DNA of 64,000 nt from Chrysophaeum taylorii. Lineage: Eukaryota; Sar; Pelagophyceae; Pelagomonadales; Pelagomonadaceae. Positions 21,194 to 31,490 of the stretch are shown in pieces. The notes under the pieces are model-generated. The model did no database searches and was not told where the DNA came from. It saw only the letters and a list, made by a program, of their open reading frames with translations. The stretch covers positions 62,001-126,000 of the forward strand of contig JAQMWT010000468.1 of assembly GCA_029834535.1 (NCBI GenBank), given 5' to 3'. Position 1 is the first letter of the stretch, and every line of letters starts with the position of its first letter. The position numbers and the translations under genes are program-made.

Positions 21194-22102
21194 TTAGATC
21201 GGCTCGGCCAATGACGGTAACATATCTTGGAATCGTCTACGTAACATACGAACAAGAATATCATCAGACTCGACAACAACTCTGACATTGATGTTCAAGG
21301 CTAAGTCGTTATTAGCTTGTGACAGAAACGCAGGGGTTGATAAACCAGAACAAAGTAAGATGACCGGTGTTTTGCGAGACTTGCCACGTTCAACAGATAA
21401 GAACACTGGTCGTGAACGCCGTGATACCAGTGGTGTTGTATTGTTACTTACGTAGTCATTTCGCTTGCGAAGGTTAAGTAGTAAAGGACGGAGCCAGGGA
21501 CGAGATGGAAGTTTAGTCATACGGTACGTGTAATAATGACCAAGGTTCCTAGTTATATCTTTTAAGCGGAAACGCCAACGACCGCGTGCAAGAGTATAAG
21601 GCAAACAAGGCAACGCAGGCAAGTCATGATCTACAAAGTGAATGGGCACCTTGACATCTTTGTCTATGAGACTTGTGATATGGGACAGACTTGGCTGATC
21701 GCAGCTATTAAACGTAAATGTCCGTTTAGCCTTGTTCCACTCTGGAGCAGAGAGGATAAAGAGGTGACGAGATTTAACTGGTTGCGAAAACAAGGCGTAG
21801 TCAATTTTGACATAGCCTATTCCAGGGTGATCGGGCAATGGCGTGACTATGTTCTTGGTTAGCATTGTATGCGAGACCTGTTGTTGACCTGTGGCAGTTT
21901 GGACAACGGGGGCGATTTTGGGATCAAGAGGTGCAACATGATTGGGAATCGCGAAGTCAAATGTAGTCATCAAGGATATTGATGCGCAACTATCTAGGTA
22001 GAGGAATTGATAATGAAGAGGGAGGTTATGATCACTCATATACTTGGTTAAAAAGGCATCCTCGCTATGGACACTAGTAGAAGGAATGCTCGCTGCAAAC
22101 AA
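21194..22102 (-). mobile_element. Outer element: aspartic protease joined to methyltransferase motif I
   Basis: An open frame of 302 codons. LYLDSCASISL near residue 35 fits the retroviral/copia aspartic protease active site (family D-S/T-G-A, here DSCA). A beta-rich region follows (GIGYVKIDYALF, PVKSRHLFI). Near the end comes PVILLCSGLSTPAFLSQAN with NVRVVVESDD, which are motifs I and II of a C5-cytosine methyltransferase. Protease and methyltransferase are therefore translated as one polyprotein part. The frame ends at the TIR insertion. Confidence 0.75.
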
Positions 22103-22188
22103 AAACTAGGTTGACTCATGAGCTTTGATGTGACAATTACTCTGGTGAACCAGATAGGGGCTACCGGGCGAGTCGGTTCCCCATTGTC

Positions 22189-24171
22189 CTAACCTAAACT
22201 AATTTCGATGTCGAATGGCGAGAGTCCAGTGTTCGTAGCTTGAGTTGGGGAAGGACTGTTCGACTGCGCCGCAGCTTGAGCAGTGCTGTGACGGCACATA
22301 GCTGCTGTCACACGAGACGAAAGCTGATTTAGCTGTTCCGGAGAAAGTTGGGCTTCAGAGAAGTTTACCGACTCAGTTGGAACAGAAGTGGTGTTAGTGG
22401 GACCATCTGAGCCAGCAGACTTAGAAGTGCGTTCAGAAGCAGTAGGTTGCGCTGGCCCATAGTTTAACGACGTTTCGGTCGATAGCAGATGTGTGTGAAC
22501 ATCAAGCATAATGCCTTCGGCATACTGAAGCTGATCGTTAATGCGAAAGACTTCAGTGTTATCGTCCGAAGAAGTAGTCGAGATGATGGCGGCAGAATGT
22601 AATAACGTCTCAACCAGCTTATTAATGTTTTCCTGCAGTTGAACCGTGGTCGCGTTCTGCAAAGTATGCTGAGAGAGCTCTCTGCATTGATCCTTACAGG
22701 CATGCATATTATGTCTCGTGCGATCGAGAAACTTCATATCGGATCGAGAAGAGCGATCGAAGCTTCGTGCATACACAGGTCGATCGTTGGATTGACCAGG
22801 ACCACGTGGTTTGGTAACATACGAATCACCAGAGCGATAGTAACTCAGATCATTGCGAGAGAATGGTTGACTGGCGTCCTTAGTGTTTCGGGGGCGTCTG
22901 GCATTGAACTGAGGTTTAGACGGCCCAGAGGCTGCGGCAGTAAGTGAAGCGAACACATGGGCAGCATGGTCAGGCTCAGATTCAGTAGTATCCAGCAGCT
23001 GAGTTAGTAGGACCTTCGGTTTTTGATGTGTTGACAGACCCTCCACATACGGAATCCAGGAGACAGAAGGATCAAGGCGCCTTTTGTCTTCAGCGTCATT
23101 GGAGACGGAATTGTAGAGGTCGAGCGAAAATTCTAAGACATGTGATGAGTTAGACGGATGACAAAATCTGTCAGCTCCAGGTTGAGCTCTTGGAGATGTG
23201 CGTGTCTCGTAGATAACGCACCATTCGACCAAACCTCTGTCGTACCTGTTATTGCTGGTGCTGTTGGCGAAGTGCTTGTACACTTCATCATAGACCTTCC
23301 TGCACAACGTGGGTTCGTCGAATTGAAGATTAATCTCCAATTGGTTGAGTTGGTACGAAAGATGCCTGAAAGACTGGATACATTTAACGAAGACATGTAC
23401 ATACCAGTTAGGATTATACACAACAGCGTTAAAATGTTGTTTTAAATACGCGACATCGTTAGAAGAGACAGTTTCATAGAAATAAAATGCTATGAGCATG
23501 ACAGCGCGCGCTTTGTTAGGTAGATAGTGCATATTATACACTTTTGTTGCGGCTGGCCAGGCCGCGAGAGCGGGTTTGTTCATGCTCTCGTGATTGAAAT
23601 AAGTATACAGGAAAGTTGCATACGTATTTTGGTAAGTATGCCAGTCGGCATGTGTTAAAGTAAACATGGACGCTGGCGCGTTGATTCTGCTATCAAAGGC
23701 AAGTTCGCGAGGATAAGTGATGTTGAGGTTGCGTTCACCATCCCGCACTTCGGTATCATAGCAGACAGTGGCCAACTGTGCAACTTCATGATCAGGAAGA
23801 TGTGGGAACACTTCAGCAGTGAAATGCCAGACCAGGGATTCAGGAGGCAAATCTTCAACTGAATCAAGATTAAACCCCGCCACTCTTGCGTTTTGCCATT
23901 CCAGGAAGACCTGGTCAAGAATCCTATTGCGCAAGACTTCATAGTCAGCGCAGGATTTTGCGTAGGCTTCATACGAGTCGTACTCGAAGAGGGCCTCGGC
24001 GTGATGAAAGCGAAGCATCTGCCGAATCTGCCGCACTAGGAGTGACACTTTTCGGCTTTGCAATTGAAAGCAGTTTCCATCATTGAAAAAGTCAACAACG
24101 GGCGCTTCAAGATTAAGGATGTCTGCACCCGTGACTGCTTTGGGTGCAGCTCTTGCCGCTCGTTCTGCCAT
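22189..24171 (-). mobile_element. Outer element: Gag
   Basis: An open frame of 660 codons, the first part in sense order after the primer-binding site. The N-terminal 380 residues are helical (SRKVSLLVRQIRQMLRFHHAEALFEYDSY, YLPNKARAVMLIAFYFYETV) as expected for a capsid-type domain. The C-terminal part is basic and Ser/Thr-rich (RPVYARSFDRSSRSDMKFLDRTRHN). A CCHC zinc knuckle was not seen; HACKDQC is the nearest approach. The Gag call rests on position before the protease and on the partner region in the inner element. The frame looks whole. Confidence 0.7.
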
Positions 24172-24693
24172 GAGAACGGTGACGTGAACCTGTGGGTTCT
24201 GTCATAGCAGAGTTCACTCCTTCTAGACATTCTAGGGGGCTCTGTCTAGCGGTGTCTATGTACACTCATCGGTGTCTATGTACACTCATCGGTTTAGCGA
24301 TGGAAAAGCCTATATAGCAACTGCCCAAACTGTGATTCCAGTAAGTGTGAAGGTTAGCACTGACTGGCAGTTGCGGGTAAGTTGTGCTCTAATGAAAGAG
24401 CTGTTCGTGCATCATCGTGGAGTGCCCAGGTGGGCATACCCAAATATTCCATAGTGCGCGTGCAAACAGTACAGTTAAACAGAATAAACACACACCAACA
24501 CTCTCACGACAATGCGAAGACATATAAACAGGCACACAAGATTACGCAGTCTTAACGTCTGCGGTGTAGCTATGTACAGCCCATGTTAAGCATATATGAA
24601 CAAGCAGTGTTGCATGGCGAGACTAGACTGGCGCGGTAACAGTCCAATGCCCGACAGCTACGTGCATGGAACACATGATTCTTCAGGGCCCGC
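24172..24693 (-). mobile_element. Outer element: 5' leader
   Basis: About 520 bases between Gag and the primer site. It includes a perfect tandem pair of GGTGTCTATGTACACTCATC (about 24251-24291). No gene seen. Confidence 0.55.
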
Positions 24694-24707
24694 TGAGCCC
24701 ATAACCT
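24694..24707 (-). other. Primer-binding site of outer element
   Basis: The plus strand reads CTGAGCCCATAACCT against the LTR. It is again complementary in sense to the anticodon arm of initiator tRNA-Met, with one difference from the inner element's site (GAGCCC versus GGGCCC). Confidence 0.75.
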
Positions 24708-24869
24708 GGAGAGTATTCCGCGAGGCAGTGGTATAAAGTCACTGAAGAACCATCCCGTCTCGCCGTGTGAGTCTGGCAGGTTAAGTTCAGGGAACAGGTT
24801 GATTCCCCTAGGCTCAGCACACGACAGACGACACATAGGACAACACCTAGGTTAACATGCAATCCGACA
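24708..24869 (-). repeat. 5' LTR of outer element
   Basis: 162 bases matching 1443-1603. On the sense strand it begins TGTCGGATTGCATG and ends in CGGAATACTCTCC next to the primer site. Confidence 0.8.
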
Positions 24870-25618
24870 TACCTACGGGACGCGCTAGACCATGATGATG
24901 AGCGTGAGCACAAATCAGAGGACTATTGTTGAGTAGGTGAAATGGGAGAAGGAAGGGTAAGGGAGAGATAGCGTTCTCAACGGACGGAACAAGGGTCGGA
25001 GTCAGCAGATTTCTCTGCAGACCGTCAACTGGATCGCCAAGAATGATGAATGCCGAAGAGTAGATATCCGAGCGCGGTGGTTCGTGCGTCCGTCGTCGAG
25101 TCCCAAAGTAACAAGATGTGAAGCGTCCGATACCAAAGAGTGCCGTGGTTCTTCCTGTTATGGGAGCCGATCGTCATGTCATCCACGGTCCTATCTTCTT
25201 CTTTTCGAGATTGATGGAATGTGCACAGAGAGACACATCTACAATATACAATCACCTCCGAGGAAAGTCAATCGATCTCCGGAAGGTCGTGGGCGTCGGA
25301 GGAGGGGAAGTAGTATACCGTTATCATCCTCGGAGCTCCGCGCCTCATGTGTGAATGGGAAAAAAAAAGAGCCCGGGTCTTTGTTCAAGAATAATCCATC
25401 CCAGGATGATGATGCCCCCCCACCGAAAACGACGACGAACGAACAAAAAAAAACGACGAAGGTTGGAATCTTTTCCGACGTCACCAACTGCAAGCGTTGA
25501 AACTGCATCCCGCATTTTCTGACAGTTTCCTGTACCTACTGAAGAGAGTGGAAAATTCGCATCCATCCGTGTTTGCAGCAGCAGCAGCAGCAGCAGCGCA
25601 AGGAGGAACGCAGTAGTA
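24870..25618. other. Flank upstream of the permease, no gene seen
   Basis: Host sequence right of the retroelement island. Frames up to 138 codons exist but have low-complexity or frame-shadow character. A short CAG run (about 25577-25597) precedes the permease start and may be part of its 5' UTR. Otherwise nothing recognised. Confidence 0.5.
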
Positions 25619-27791
25619 ATGCGCGAGGAAATCAACTTGTCGCAGCAGCGGCCCGAGCGGAACTACTTTGAGTCGCCGGTCGCGTGGTGGGAGGGGACGC
25701 CGATCTTGCTGTGGAACTTTGACTATGGGGGCATTTTGGGTATTTGGTCGGGCATGGGCGAGATGGAGGCGTTGTCCGAGTTGTTCTTCGACAATCTCGC
25801 GTCCCTGCTGAGCATCACGGGGCTCATCCTGGGCTTTTTTCTAAACGTGTTGATCTTCAACGCGGCGACGGACGTCGTGGGCGACTCCGACCCCGATTTC
25901 GAATACGCGGAGACGATAAAGCGAGTATACACCACGTACTATTACGAGCGCGTTATCCCGGGCGTTGGCTTCGCGTTGCTCTTTGGGAATTTCTACTACG
26001 CGTACATGGCGGGTCGGCTGGCGCACAAGGAGAAGCGGGCGGACGTGACCGCCCAGCCTTACGGTATCAACACGACGGGCGCGTTTATCACGTTGGGAGC
26101 GATCAACCTCACGGCTCTCTTCAACGAGCTCTACAAGGAAAAGAACCTCGATAAGGGGTTCGGGGGGGACTGGCGCGGCGCTGGCCAGGACGTGGCCGAG
26201 GAAGCGTGGAAGGTCGCCGTCTCCGCGACGTTCGTGACGGGCTGCATGGAGGTAGCTGGATGCTTTTTGGGCGAGTTCATTCGAAAGGTGTTTCCCTCGC
26301 CGGCGATTTACTCTTGCCTCACGGGCGTCGGGTTCACCTACCTCTTCTTTTCCCCCATGCTGGACATTGCCGCCGAGCCCATCATGTGCTACCTCTCGTT
26401 GCTGGTCGTGCTGGTCGGCTTCTTCGGGAACGCCGTGTACCGCATCGGAAACACGGGCCTCACGTTTCCCATCGCGCTCTGCTCGATCCTCCTCTCGGTC
26501 GCCTTTGGGTGGCTCGGCGGATGCCGACACAAGAACGACGCGATCGGAATGTACGACTACGGCGACGGGACTCCGGGGTCGAAGAATTACTACTACGACA
26601 CGAAACGATACCGGACCTGCACGGGAACGGCCGCGCACGACGCTCAGTACGCTTACCGCGAGTACGCCGGCGAGCTCGGGTCTTTCGGCTCGGGCATCTT
26701 CGACGGCCTCGACGCCCTTACGGACACGCGCGCCTACGTATCGACCGCGATCGTCGTCGGCGTCGTCTCGTTCGCGGGGACCATGTCCTGCGTCGAATCT
26801 GCCTCGGCGGCGGGCGACGACTACCCCATGGCCGAAACCATGATCATCGACGGCATCGGCACCTGCATCGGCGCGTGCTTCGGGTCGTACTATTCCACCA
26901 CGGTATACATCGGACACCCCATCCACAAGCAGCTCGGGGCGCGCCGAGGCTACTCGCTCATCAACGGCATGATCTACTTCGTCCTCCTCATGTCGGGCCT
27001 CTTCGCTTCCTTGTATCAGACGATCCCGGGCTGCGCGAACGGCGCCCTCCTCGTCTTCGTCGGCCTCCTCATCTGCCGCCAGGCCGTCGAGGACAACCCG
27101 CCTCGCTACTGGCCGGCCATCTTCTTTGGCCTCTTTCCGACGCTCTGCAACTGGGCCAAACTCTACATCGACCCCGGCAACGCGACGCTCAACGGCGAAC
27201 AGCCCTCGTGGTACGACTCCGCGGACGCTGGCAACTGGGGCTCCACCGGCGTGGGTATCGAGATGGTCGGCCAAGGCGGCGGCCTCTGGGCGACGCTCTT
27301 TTTCACCGCCATTTTCTGCTACTGCATCGACCGCAAGTTCCGCAGCGCGGCCTTTCTCAGCGCGTGCATGTGCGTCCTCCAGGCTGCGCTCTCCATCCCA
27401 ATCCTCTTCAACGCCGAAACCGCCCCCGGCAAGGGCCCCGATAGCCACCCGCCCTACATGTGCTGCCTGCCCGGAGTCATTTTTCATTCGATCGACGACC
27501 TCCTCACCACCTTTTTTTCGCAGGGGTCCCGAGAAAGTTGGCGCCTATCCCAAGAAGCCGCACGACGCCAACTTTTCGTGGATGTGGTCCGTCACCTTCG
27601 CGATGGCCACCGTCTTCTTCCTCATCCACTATGGCATGCAGAAGATCGGCTACATCGACCCTCCCATCGACACAGCCGCCGAAGTCAAGGGCACGCCAGT
27701 CGAGACCACGGGCTCGGTAGCGAGCCTGAAGGAACTCGAGTTTACCGACAAGGCCGTGCCCGCCGAAGAAGACGCCGAATCCAAGGCCTAA
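25619..27791 (+). CDS. AzgA-type purine/xanthine-uracil permease (NCS2 family)
   Basis: A polytopic membrane transporter of the NCS2/AzgA branch, predicted to import purine bases such as adenine, guanine or hypoxanthine across the plasma membrane. The start is ATG 25619 (MREEINLSQQRPERNYFESP). The family core is present: FFDNLASLLSITGLILGFFLNVLIF, ADVTAQPYGINTTGAFITLG, FAGTMSCVESASAAGDDYPMAETMIIDGIGTCIGACFGS and the later membrane helices. The frame written straight through loses homology near 27,520. A 64-base intron at 27460-27523 (GTGCTG...TTTTTTTCGCAG) restores it, giving PPYM|GPEKVGAYPKKP and the tail FSWMWSVTFAMATVFFLIHYG, with stop at 27791. The coding parts are 25619-27459 and 27524-27791, 702 residues. 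Substrate is inferred from family only. Confidence 0.87.
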
Positions 27792-28701
27792 GAAGAAGGG
27801 TTTCTTTCTATACGATCGATCGAAGGAAAAGAAAAGAAAAGAAAAGAAAGAAACACCCTTTGTTTATTATTTGCTGTCGTTGCTTCTTTTCTATTCGCGC
27901 CGCCTCTTGCCGTCGTCAAGTTCTTCTCAAGTTCTGAAGTACTTCGTCGTCTTGACGCGCGATTCTGCTCGTTTTTCAAGCAACGACAATAACACCTCAT
28001 GGCCTGGGCGGCGTAGCTCGTCAACTCGGAATATATGTGCATACGTCCCGCTATAGACCTCTTCTTGCGATGCGCCCCACCCATTTCCTAGAGTCTGCAC
28101 AAAGTTCCCCCCACTGGGGTATCGGAGGGAGAATCTGCCTTCCCCACAGGAACGAAGGAGTTAATTAATTAATTAATTAATTAATTAGTTAGTTAGTGTC
28201 GTCGACCAAGATCGGAAGGTGCTGTCCTGAGCCACAATCCGGGAAAATAAACGACTCGGGGAGCTTCCTTCCCTTGAGCACACGTCCTCGAGGGGGAGGG
28301 GGAGTTTAATCCGCACGCCCCCAGGCGGGTCGGTCGGGCCTAGTAATGATTAAACGCCGCCTCTTAAGGACGACGACGACGACGACGACGACGACGAAAC
28401 AAAAAAGTGAACCGCGCGAAAATAAAAATAATTAAGACATTGAAAATCTATGCGAGAGCGCCAATCGTGCTCAGAGGACCTTCTTCGCCGCTGCGCCCCA
28501 CTCTTGGTCGTGATGATGGTGGTGGTGGTGGTGGTGGCAATCTTGGTGCGGAGGTCGCCCCATGTTCTCAAGAGAGAGAGAGAGCGTCCACCGCCGCCGC
28601 CGCCACACACAATGGAGGGAGAGCACGTTGGCGCAAGAAGGATATTGTGGGGATGGCGAAGAAAGAAACGTGGATGGTAAAAAAGGAAGAATGATAGCGA
28701 A
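27792..28701. other. Convergent intergenic region with simple repeats
   Basis: Between the ends of the permease and calpain genes. It holds GAAAA repeats (about 27828-27853), (TTAA)n running into TTAG (28161-28196) and (GAC)n (28369-28396). No coding signal. Presumably both 3' UTRs. Confidence 0.55.
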
Positions 28702-31137
28702 TCAAAGGTCGGCAATCAAGTCGACGCCGTTGCGGTCTGTAATGACGAGGCCACTCCTGCCGGGGGGGCCAGGGGTGAGGTTGTGCACCGGAGTGGGGTT
28801 GGCGGCTGGTCGGGACGACGACCTGGCCTTGGTCTTTGCGGCGGCGGCGGGGTCGCTGTTGTTCTTGGTCTTCTTGGAGGTGCGGAAGGGAAAGGAGTTC
28901 CCCAAAATCTTGGCGGGGCGGGTCGGTTCGGAGAATATCGGCTTGCGGGCGGCCACCCTCGGCGCGGGCGAAAGAGAGCGCGTACTCTTGCGGGCGAGCG
29001 CCGACTTGGCACGCGGGGGAACCGAGGTGGACGTCCGGGATCGAGCCCGACCGTCGTTGTTTTCGGGCTCGGCCCTGCCTCGGAAGTTGCGGTGGGGTGC
29101 GACCACCTCGGGTTGCTTTTTTGGTGGGGTCGCAGAGGCGCCAGCGCGGGGGGGAACGGCCGTGGGGGTTCCGAGCTCGTCTTTCGTCTCGGCGCTGCGC
29201 TCGGCGCTGTCGTGGTCGACGAGGGCTGCCGGGGCGACGACGGGGACGACCAGGCCGCGCGCATCTTCCTCGCGGGATAGGACGGCGGTCGTGGAGTCGT
29301 CCTTGGTCCCGTCGTCGTCGTCGTCGTCGCCCCTGAGGCTTTCCGGTTGGTGGAGGTCGTCCGGTCCGTCGACGAGCGGAGGTTCGAACCGCGATGGGCC
29401 GTCGACGTACGATATTTTCTTGCCTATCTCGTAGCGGAAGGCCAGGGAGTCGGGAGTCGCGACGCACAGGAGGGCCGCGTGGTTCGGGGGGACGTGGGAG
29501 ACGACGGCGGCGACGTGGTCCTCCTGGACGTCGGGGTGGGAATCCAGAGTCGGGCGCGACACCTTGTAGCCGCGGAGTTTAGTAAAATAGAGGATGACTT
29601 TGAGCCACTTGCTGCGGGCGCGGTTTTCGGCGACGACAAAGTACACGTTGCCGTCGGTGCGCGTGTGGAACTTGGCGTCTCCGATCGTCTTCGTCGTCGC
29701 CGCGTTGCGCGCGTAGGCCAAGACGGCGCGACGACGCGTCGCGGGCGCGGCGTCCACTCTTTCAACGTCGACCGAAGCGCCGCTGCGGACGACGAGCGTT
29801 GCCTCGGTGTCGTCCGAGTAGCCGCCGATAGGGACCACGAGGTAGGATGCTCCCGCCTCGACGCGACACCGACAAAAGGCTTGGGTCCCGACGCGCGCGA
29901 CCGTCTCCGCGACGGCACTCCTCGTAGTAGTAGTAGTCGCGGAGGACCCCGCGAAGACGGCGAGGGCTAGGGCCTCGCGCACGATTCCGTTCGGATCCGG
30001 CGGCGGCTGCGCGAGCTCGAGCGTCATGTCGGCGGCGGCGTCGGCGCCAGAGACGACGAAGGCGTCACCGCGCGTTCTTCCCGCGAGCCGGACCTCGCGC
30101 CATTCGTCGTCGCGGTACTCGCACACTGCTATCGTCGCAAAGTAGGTGCGGAGCTCTTGGGGCGTCGCGTAGAACGAGGAAACGTCCTTGGAGACACGCA
30201 GCAAAGGCCGATCCAAAGTTTCGCGCTCGTGCTCGGCGCGTCGACGCAACACGTCGCTCGTCCAGCTCGGCGACCCCTCGCGCCACTCGCCCGTCCACGA
30301 CTTGGACGCGCGAGGGTCGCACACCCGCACCAGCTGGAGGAGCTTCCCCTGCACGACCACTTCGAACACCGAAAGCACGGCGTACGCGTGCTGCGCGGCG
30401 AGCCCCGCACCCCCCACCAGCGCCTTGTCGGCCTTTGATCCCAAGCACGCGACGAATCCCGCCGCGACGGCGTCGGCGACGTCGTGGCACAGCGCCTCGT
30501 CGTCGGCGGGGATTTTTTTCTCGGTGCACGGCCACCCCGTGGCGGCGTACAACGCGCGCCCGATCGACGCCTCGGTCACCAGGGCGCCGTACCCCCCACG
30601 CAGCTTGGCGAACCCCTTCTCGGCCAAACTTAGCCACAGCTGCCGCCTCCGGCACATGGCGTACTTGAGCTGGATGCACGCCTTGCGTCCGTCCCCAGCG
30701 ACCGGCAGCAGCTCGTCCAAAACGGCCACGCGCCACGCCCCGCCGACGTAGAATCGCACGCCGTGCGCCCCCCAGTGCTGCTGCTGCTGCTGCTCGTCGA
30801 CCGACTCGACGAAGAGCCTCTCGACGATCTTTCCGTCGCAAAACGCGCACAGGCTCGCGATCGTCGACGTCAGCCACGTGAATCCCATGCGACCCCACAC
30901 CACGTCCTGCGGCCTCGGCGCCTCGCGGATCACCGTCCAACTTCCGCGCATGTTCAGCTCGATCCCGCGAATCTGTTTTTCCCCGTCGAACTGCAGTTCT
31001 TCGGGCCGCATCCAACTCGAATCCGACCACCTCACGTCCACGAACCACTTCCGCCGCGCCTCGCACTCGGCCCGCACCTCCCGGAGCTTCGCAACTCCTT
31101 CCTCCTCGCTCCAACCGTCGCCCTCGGCTGGCAACAT
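28702..31137 (-). CDS. Calpain-like cysteine protease homologue, catalytic residues lost
   Basis: 811 residues from ATG 31137; upstream in-frame codons lack an ATG. The N-terminal 400 residues follow the calpain protease fold: WMRPEELQFDG; PQDVVWGRMGFTWLTSTIASL, aligning with 'P.DV.QG.LGDCWFLSALA'; GVRFYVGGAWRVAVLDELLPV; LWLSLAEKGFAKLRGGYGAL; GLAAQHAYAVLSVFEV; LVRVCDPRASKSWTGEWREGSPSW. The nucleophile Cys is replaced by Thr87 (GFTW instead of GDCW) and the triad Asn by Asp274 (CDP instead of RNP). The His (His250) remains. A beta-rich calpain domain III-like part (about 390-590) follows, then a long disordered, basic, Ser/Pro-rich tail. It is thus probably a non-proteolytic, regulatory calpain. 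It sits downstream of the histidine kinase on the same strand and converges on the permease. Confidence 0.82.
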   Translation of the reverse strand: MLPAEGDGWSEEEGVAKLREVRAECEARRKWFVDVRWSDSSWMRPEELQFDGEKQIRGIELNMRGSWTVIREAPRPQDVVWGRMGFTWLTSTIASLCAFCDGKIVERLFVESVDEQQQQQHWGAHGVRFYVGGAWRVAVLDELLPVAGDGRKACIQLKYAMCRRRQLWLSLAEKGFAKLRGGYGALVTEASIGRALYAATGWPCTEKKIPADDEALCHDVADAVAAGFVACLGSKADKALVGGAGLAAQHAYAVLSVFEVVVQGKLLQLVRVCDPRASKSWTGEWREGSPSWTSDVLRRRAEHERETLDRPLLRVSKDVSSFYATPQELRTYFATIAVCEYRDDEWREVRLAGRTRGDAFVVSGADAAADMTLELAQPPPDPNGIVREALALAVFAGSSATTTTTRSAVAETVARVGTQAFCRCRVEAGASYLVVPIGGYSDDTEATLVVRSGASVDVERVDAAPATRRRAVLAYARNAATTKTIGDAKFHTRTDGNVYFVVAENRARSKWLKVILYFTKLRGYKVSRPTLDSHPDVQEDHVAAVVSHVPPNHAALLCVATPDSLAFRYEIGKKISYVDGPSRFEPPLVDGPDDLHQPESLRGDDDDDDGTKDDSTTAVLSREEDARGLVVPVVAPAALVDHDSAERSAETKDELGTPTAVPPRAGASATPPKKQPEVVAPHRNFRGRAEPENNDGRARSRTSTSVPPRAKSALARKSTRSLSPAPRVAARKPIFSEPTRPAKILGNSFPFRTSKKTKNNSDPAAAAKTKARSSSRPAANPTPVHNLTPGPPGRSGLVITDRNGVDLIADL

Positions 31138-31490
31138 TCTTCCTCTGCCACTACGACCGAGATGTGGCAATAAATAAACAAACAAACACCTCGTGCGTGC
31201 TTGTACTGTTGTCAGGCACCCACCATGTTCCGGGAATTCCCTATCTTCCCCTTAATCTGCCCGAAGGAGCCTTCTTGTTGTCCAGTGGTACATTCATTAT
31301 TGTACGACGACGACGTCATCCATCATCACAGAGTTCTAATGATAACCTCCTTAAAACCCCACGACTCTAGCGGGGCCCGCCCGTTATAACGAACCGTTTG
31401 CTGGGCTCTTAGTTCCAACAAGAAGGGGAGCCCCCGTGCGTGGGCAGCCACCCACCCCGGGGGGTTAGTTACCTTGGCCGTCGTTGACAC
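31138..31490. other. Intergenic region between kinase and calpain genes
   Basis: 353 bases holding the kinase 3' UTR and the calpain promoter. No motif recognised beyond AT-rich patches (TAAATAAACAAACAAAC near 31170). Confidence 0.45.

Larger units (their letters stand above)
1443..24869 (-). mobile_element. Outer copia-type LTR retrotransposon carrying a C5-methyltransferase (broken, nested)
   Basis: A minus-strand LTR element bounded by matching LTRs at 1443-1603 and 24708-24869 (about 94% alike by eye). Next to the 5' LTR is a primer-binding site. Parts in sense order are: leader, Gag (22189-24171), protease plus the start of a cytosine-C5 methyltransferase (21194-22102), further methyltransferase pieces (15941-16333 and 2343-2558), and a 3' internal stretch (1604-2342) in which nothing was recognised. 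No reverse transcriptase of its own is visible. A second LTR element (2559-15940) sits inside the methyltransferase region, so the outer element is the older of the two. A small TIR element and a three-fold, alternately oriented repetition of the gag-protease segment add to the rearrangement. It is a fossil with many breaks, although Gag reads as one open frame. No target duplication was found. Confidence 0.8.

Noticed and set aside
25841-27487. 548-codon minus-strand frame across the permease
   Set aside because: Antisense shadow created by GC-rich third positions; translation is Arg/Val/Glu-rich without domains, whereas the plus strand encodes a clear NCS2 permease.
31138-31185. N-terminal extension of the calpain homologue (and similar upstream extensions of the kinase, PLAC8, channel and methyltransferase genes)
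   Set aside because: The extended starts use TTG or GTG codons; nuclear genes are expected to start at ATG, so the first in-frame ATG was chosen.
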